Below the pieces are notes generated by a model that saw only the letters and a list, made by a program, of their open reading frames with translations, had not been told where the DNA came from and ran no database searches. The position numbers were made by a program, and so were the translations under genes. A DNA stretch of 8,304 bases from a bacterium (GTDB lineage Bacteria > Krumholzibacteriota > Krumholzibacteriia > Krumholzibacteriales > Krumholzibacteriaceae): positions 1,908 through 10,211 of the forward strand of contig JAFNGP010000172.1 in NCBI GenBank assembly GCA_017885175.1, in the 5' to 3' direction. Each line of letters opens with the position of its first letter. The first letter of the stretch is position 1. This document shows, piece by piece, positions 5,610-8,304 of this stretch.

Positions 5610-6653
5610 CTACGGCGATTCCGGCGCCCGGGGCGGCCGCATCCTCTTCCGTATCGCGGCGACCATCGTTTCGAGCCCCGGCAGGACGCGCGATTCCCTG
5701 ACTCCCTCTTCGAGCAGATCGATCCCGGCCGGGATCGAATCGAGAAAACGGGGCTTGCCCATGCGCATGCCGAGCTTGACGAACGCGGCGAGCGCCTGGA
5801 GATTGCGCTGCACGCCGGCGAGCGTGAAAGCCTCGTAAAATTCCCCGAAACGCCGTTCCTCCGGCGCGCCGCGCGCGCGGAGCTTCGCGTGAAACGCCTC
5901 GAGGAGGGTCCGCCTCTCGATGGCGCTCACGGGATGATAGGCGTCCTTGAGGAGAGACGCCGCATCGTAGAGACCCGGGCCGCGATGCGCCGTCTGGAAG
6001 TCGACGATTCTGAGGCGCCCGTCCGTCAGCATGATGTTCCTGCTCTGGAAATCGCGGTGCATGAACACGCGCCGCTCGCGGGCGAGGGCCGCCGCGAGAA
6101 ACCGCCGCTCCTCCTCCCAGGAGCCGGGCACCGAAATCGGGCAGAATCCCTCGACGAACTCGCGCATGAAGTATTCCGTCTCGCCGAGGAGCGATTTCTC
6201 GTCGAAGATCGAATCGCCGAGAAGATTCTCCCGCGCGAGCGAATCGGTGACCGACGTCTCGAGATCGACGAGGATATCGAGACATCGCGAATAGAGGGAC
6301 GACGCCTTGGCCGGAGAGGCCGTCGAGAGCGCGTCCTCGAGGTGGACGTCGCCGAGATCCTCCATGAGAATGATGCCCTGCTCGCGGTCGACCGCGTAGA
6401 TCTCCGGCGCGCCGACGCCGTGGCGCGCGAGGAGGCGCGCGATCTCGACATACGAGTCGATCTCCCGCCCTCCGCCGCTCTGGCGGAGCACGACGACCGC
6501 GCGGGAGGGCCCCGCGAGCCTGAAGAACTCCCGGTTCGATCCGCCGCCCGCGATCGCGGAGAGTGTCGCCGCGTCGTCGAGCCCCGCGAGGCGTTCCCGG
6601 CGCGCGAGGGCCTTCGCCGCCGCGAGAACCGGATGCGCGTTTCGATCGATCAT
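5610..6653 (-). CDS. amgK: Anomeric MurNAc/GlcNAc kinase, AmgK-like
   Basis: A 347-residue aminoglycoside phosphotransferase-fold kinase. AmgK phosphorylates the C1 hydroxyl of N-acetylmuramate and N-acetylglucosamine with ATP, giving the 1-phosphate used by MurU in peptidoglycan recycling. Visible here: a Gly-rich loop AGGGSNREFFRL (35-46), hinge ILMEDLGD (95-102), catalytic HRDFQSRNIM (199-208; Asp201 as base, Asn206 for metal), IVDFQTA (216-222; metal-binding Asp218), and then GPGLYDAASLLKDAY and QRNLQALAAF, both typical of the AmgK group. GGGAGG lies 9 nt before the ATG. The start overlaps the upstream nucleotidyltransferase stop as ATGA, so translation is probably coupled. It is the last gene of the operon. 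Homoserine-kinase-like or other sugar-kinase relatives are less likely because of the neighbours. The sugar actually used is inferred. Confidence 0.85.
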   Translation of the reverse strand: MIDRNAHPVLAAAKALARRERLAGLDDAATLSAIAGGGSNREFFRLAGPSRAVVVLRQSGGGREIDSYVEIARLLARHGVGAPEIYAVDREQGIILMEDLGDVHLEDALSTASPAKASSLYSRCLDILVDLETSVTDSLARENLLGDSIFDEKSLLGETEYFMREFVEGFCPISVPGSWEEERRFLAAALARERRVFMHRDFQSRNIMLTDGRLRIVDFQTAHRGPGLYDAASLLKDAYHPVSAIERRTLLEAFHAKLRARGAPEERRFGEFYEAFTLAGVQRNLQALAAFVKLGMRMGKPRFLDSIPAGIDLLEEGVRESRVLPGLETMVAAIRKRMRPPRAPESP

Positions 6654-7630
6654 ACGCGCGAGCCTCCCGCCGCTTTGAGCGTCCCCCCGGGAAACAGAAT
6701 CTCGTTCGAGTGAACGGTGTCTCTCTCGACGACCGTGTCGTCGAGAACGACGCAATTCTCGAGCCGGGCGCGGGGTTCGACGACGGCGCGGCGGCCGATC
6801 GCGCAGAATCCGGCGACGCGGGCCGCGGGGTCGATGGCCGCTCCCTCGCCCACGTGGATGGGACCGGAAGGCGTTTCCATTTCGGAATCGAAGCGCACCC
6901 CGTCGACGAGAATCGCCCGGTGGATGCCGATGAATCCCGCGGGGGAGCCCGCATCCCCCCACGCGTACGGAGCGTTCCCCTCGGCGGCGTTCCATCCGAT
7001 CACGGAGCCGGGTTTGTCTCGCATCATTTCCATGAGAATCGTGACGAGCTGCTCCTTTTTCCCGCGGGGGAAAAAGGGAAGGGAGCCGGGCGAGAGCACC
7101 GCGAGGCCCGTATAGCCGAGGAGCTTCGCGCCGGGCCCGAGCTTCTCGGCGCTCTCGCCGATCGCGATCACCTCGTTTGCGGCGCCGACCGCGACATTCG
7201 CCCGGGGGCCCGAAGGAGCGAGAACGAGCGTTACGAGCGCTTTCCGTTTCATGTGGCGCTCGATCGCGGGCTCGTACGGTATGTCCGACAGGACGTCGCC
7301 GTTATGGAGAAGTATGCACTCCGCGCCCGAGACGCCGCCGCGCATGTTTCCGATGCCTCCTCCCGTTCCGAGGAGCTCCTCTTCGCGGTGGAGCCGCACG
7401 GGCCAGGCGTGCCGGGAGGCGAACGCTTCGATCTTCTCCGAAAGATGAAAGGTGTTGCAGTGGATCTCGGCCGCGCCGTGACGCATGAGCTTCTTCACGA
7501 TCAGCTCGAAGAGGGGAGTGCCGAGAATGGGGAGGAGCGGTTTCGGGACCTGTGCGGTGAGAGGCAGCATCCGCTCGCCGAACCCGGCCGCGAGGATGAT
7601 TCCCGAAATTGCGGTGCGTGTGTTCTTCAT
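6650..7630 (-). CDS. murU: Sugar-1-phosphate nucleotidyltransferase, MurU-like, with beta-helix tail
   Basis: A 326-residue nucleotidyltransferase that would join UTP and MurNAc-1-phosphate to make UDP-MurNAc, bypassing de novo synthesis and so the fosfomycin target MurA. The N-terminal domain has the signature LAAGFGERMLPLT (13-25) with PKPLLP (29-34), ELLGTGGG (85-92), HNGDVL with metal-binding Asp112, LGYTG (171-175) and WGDAGSP (224-230). MurU of Pseudomonas is about 220 residues; this protein adds a C-terminal left-handed beta-helix (about 257-312, hexapeptide-like repeats) as in mannose-1-phosphate guanylyltransferases and GlmU. On sequence alone a GDP-mannose or other NDP-sugar enzyme is possible; the operon with amgK and namZ favours MurU. 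ATG 7630 follows the NamZ stop by 5 bp with only a weak GAG as ribosome site, so translation is probably coupled. The stop overlaps amgK. Confidence 0.75.
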   Translation of the reverse strand: MKNTRTAISGIILAAGFGERMLPLTAQVPKPLLPILGTPLFELIVKKLMRHGAAEIHCNTFHLSEKIEAFASRHAWPVRLHREEELLGTGGGIGNMRGGVSGAECILLHNGDVLSDIPYEPAIERHMKRKALVTLVLAPSGPRANVAVGAANEVIAIGESAEKLGPGAKLLGYTGLAVLSPGSLPFFPRGKKEQLVTILMEMMRDKPGSVIGWNAAEGNAPYAWGDAGSPAGFIGIHRAILVDGVRFDSEMETPSGPIHVGEGAAIDPAARVAGFCAIGRRAVVEPRARLENCVVLDDTVVERDTVHSNEILFPGGTLKAAGGSRV

Positions 7631-7635
7631 AGGTC

Positions 7636-8304
7636 TCAATAGAGGAGGAATCGCGCCCGATCGGCGCGAAAGCGTTCCTCGTCGGCGCGCCAGTCCTCGA
7701 AAAGGCGGGACAGGTCCTTTCCCGCGTCGATCGTCTCGCGCAGAGCCGCGCTTCCCGAGATGATGTCGATCGGCGGGATCGTGTATTCGTATTCGTATGG
7801 CGGCGCGCTCCACCGGAAGCGGTCGCGATAAAGCCTCGCCGCGGCCGCGACGATCGACGCGCCGCAGCGAACGGGCCTGAACTCGCGCCGGTCCGTGACG
7901 TGGATCTGGATTCCTCCGCACGGCTCGTTCGCGTATTTGTCCCACGCCGGCGTGAAATGGAGCGGCCTGAATACGACCCCGGCGAGCCCGCAGGAGGCGA
8001 GCTCCGCGGCGAAGGCGCGCGGTTCGATCCACGGCGCTCCGACGATCTCGAACGGCTTCGTCGTTCCGCGGCCCTCGGAGAGGTTCGTGCCTTCGAAGAG
8101 AACGGCGCCGGGGTAGACGAGCGCGGTGTCGGGCGTCGGCATGTTGGGAGAGGGGAGAACCCAGGGCTGGCCGGTCGCGTCGAAGTGCATCCCGCGTTTC
8201 CATCCCTTCATCTGCACGACCCGCAGGGAGCATGTGTCGGGTCCGTGCGAGTTCATCATCGCGAGCGCCTCGCCGATCGTGAGGCCGTGCCGCATCGCGA
8301 GGGG
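7636..8304 (-). CDS. namZ: Exo-beta-N-acetylmuramidase NamZ (DUF1343/GH171), C-terminal part
   Basis: The C-terminal 222 residues of a protein of roughly 400; the 5' end lies beyond the right edge. NamZ (Bacillus YbbC) removes MurNAc from the non-reducing end of peptidoglycan fragments. The family's most conserved blocks are present: MRHGLTIGEA near the visible start, MKGWKRGM, then PWVLPSPNMPTPDTALVYPG followed by LFEGTNLSEGRGTT and PFEIVGAPWI, later CGGIQIHVTDRREFRP, and the usual ending in LLY. The Met at 8295 belongs to a conserved internal motif and is not taken as the start; the codons before it (Pro-Leu-Ala) continue the frame. The missing N-terminus prevents any judgement of a signal peptide, so periplasmic or secreted location is expected but unseen. 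First visible gene of the salvage operon, 5 bp before the nucleotidyltransferase. Confidence 0.92.
   Translation of the reverse strand, partial: PLAMRHGLTIGEALAMMNSHGPDTCSLRVVQMKGWKRGMHFDATGQPWVLPSPNMPTPDTALVYPGAVLFEGTNLSEGRGTTKPFEIVGAPWIEPRAFAAELASCGLAGVVFRPLHFTPAWDKYANEPCGGIQIHVTDRREFRPVRCGASIVAAAARLYRDRFRWSAPPYEYEYTIPPIDIISGSAALRETIDAGKDLSRLFEDWRADEERFRADRARFLLY

Noticed and set aside
5889..7642. Long plus-strand open frames opposite amgK and the nucleotidyltransferase
   Set aside because: Arg/Glu-rich shadow translations with no motif. The minus-strand genes carry all expected signatures and proper junctions.
7643..7648. AGGAGG on the plus strand, resembling a strong ribosome site
   Set aside because: No plus-strand start with a credible gene follows. 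It is the complement of codons near the end of namZ.
1..8304. CRISPR array, tRNA/rRNA, insertion sequence or phage genes
   Set aside because: No spaced direct repeats, tRNA-like cloverleaf, transposase motif or phage protein seen on either strand; space between genes is too small for most of these.

Overview
The window is GC-rich, densely packed bacterial DNA with seven protein genes, two of them cut by the window edges, and almost no free space. The AmgK/MurU-type peptidoglycan salvage genes, a NamZ-type muramidase and a formiminotransferase suggest a Gram-negative-type bacterium. Codon use leans strongly to GC-ending codons (CTC, TCG, GCG, ATC, GAG). I cannot name a phylum from the sequence. 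No RNA gene, insertion sequence, CRISPR array or prophage signal is visible.

Left part (1-1160). A glutamate formiminotransferase gene (ftcD, minus strand) runs off the left edge. It is separated by 180 bp from a divergent plus-strand cluster. This intergenic region holds a good sigma70-type promoter for ftcD, a weaker plus-strand -10 lying on top of it, and GC-rich inverted repeats that fall in the ftcD leader.

Central part (1161-5244, plus strand). Three closely linked genes encode a TIM-barrel protein of the sugar-isomerase/endonuclease IV superfamily, an Mre11/SbcD-like metallophosphoesterase, and a compact Rad50/SbcC/YhaN-like ATPase with a two-helix membrane hairpin in the middle of its coiled coil. 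The last two look like a nuclease-ATPase pair for DNA end processing, possibly held at the membrane. The TIM-barrel protein keeps residues matching all the zinc ligands of endonuclease IV, so a DNA-repair role is possible but unproven. The junctions are unusual. An eight-codon mini-ORF bridges genes 1 and 2 through ATGA overlaps at both ends. A 9-bp GNRA-capped hairpin sits between the UGA of gene 2 and the Shine-Dalgarno sequence of gene 3, and the two genes share one reading frame broken only by that UGA.

A small gene (5336-5596, plus) with its own promoter encodes a stand-alone 86-residue domain like EF-Tu domain II.

Right part (5610-8304, minus strand). A tight operon, read right to left, encodes the C-terminal part of a NamZ/DUF1343 exo-N-acetylmuramidase, a MurU-like sugar-1-phosphate nucleotidyltransferase with an extra C-terminal beta-helix, and an AmgK-like anomeric sugar kinase. 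Together they form a plausible complete route from peptidoglycan fragments to UDP-MurNAc: release MurNAc, phosphorylate it at C1, activate it with UTP. The operon converges on the small gene with only 13 bp between stop codons and no visible terminator.
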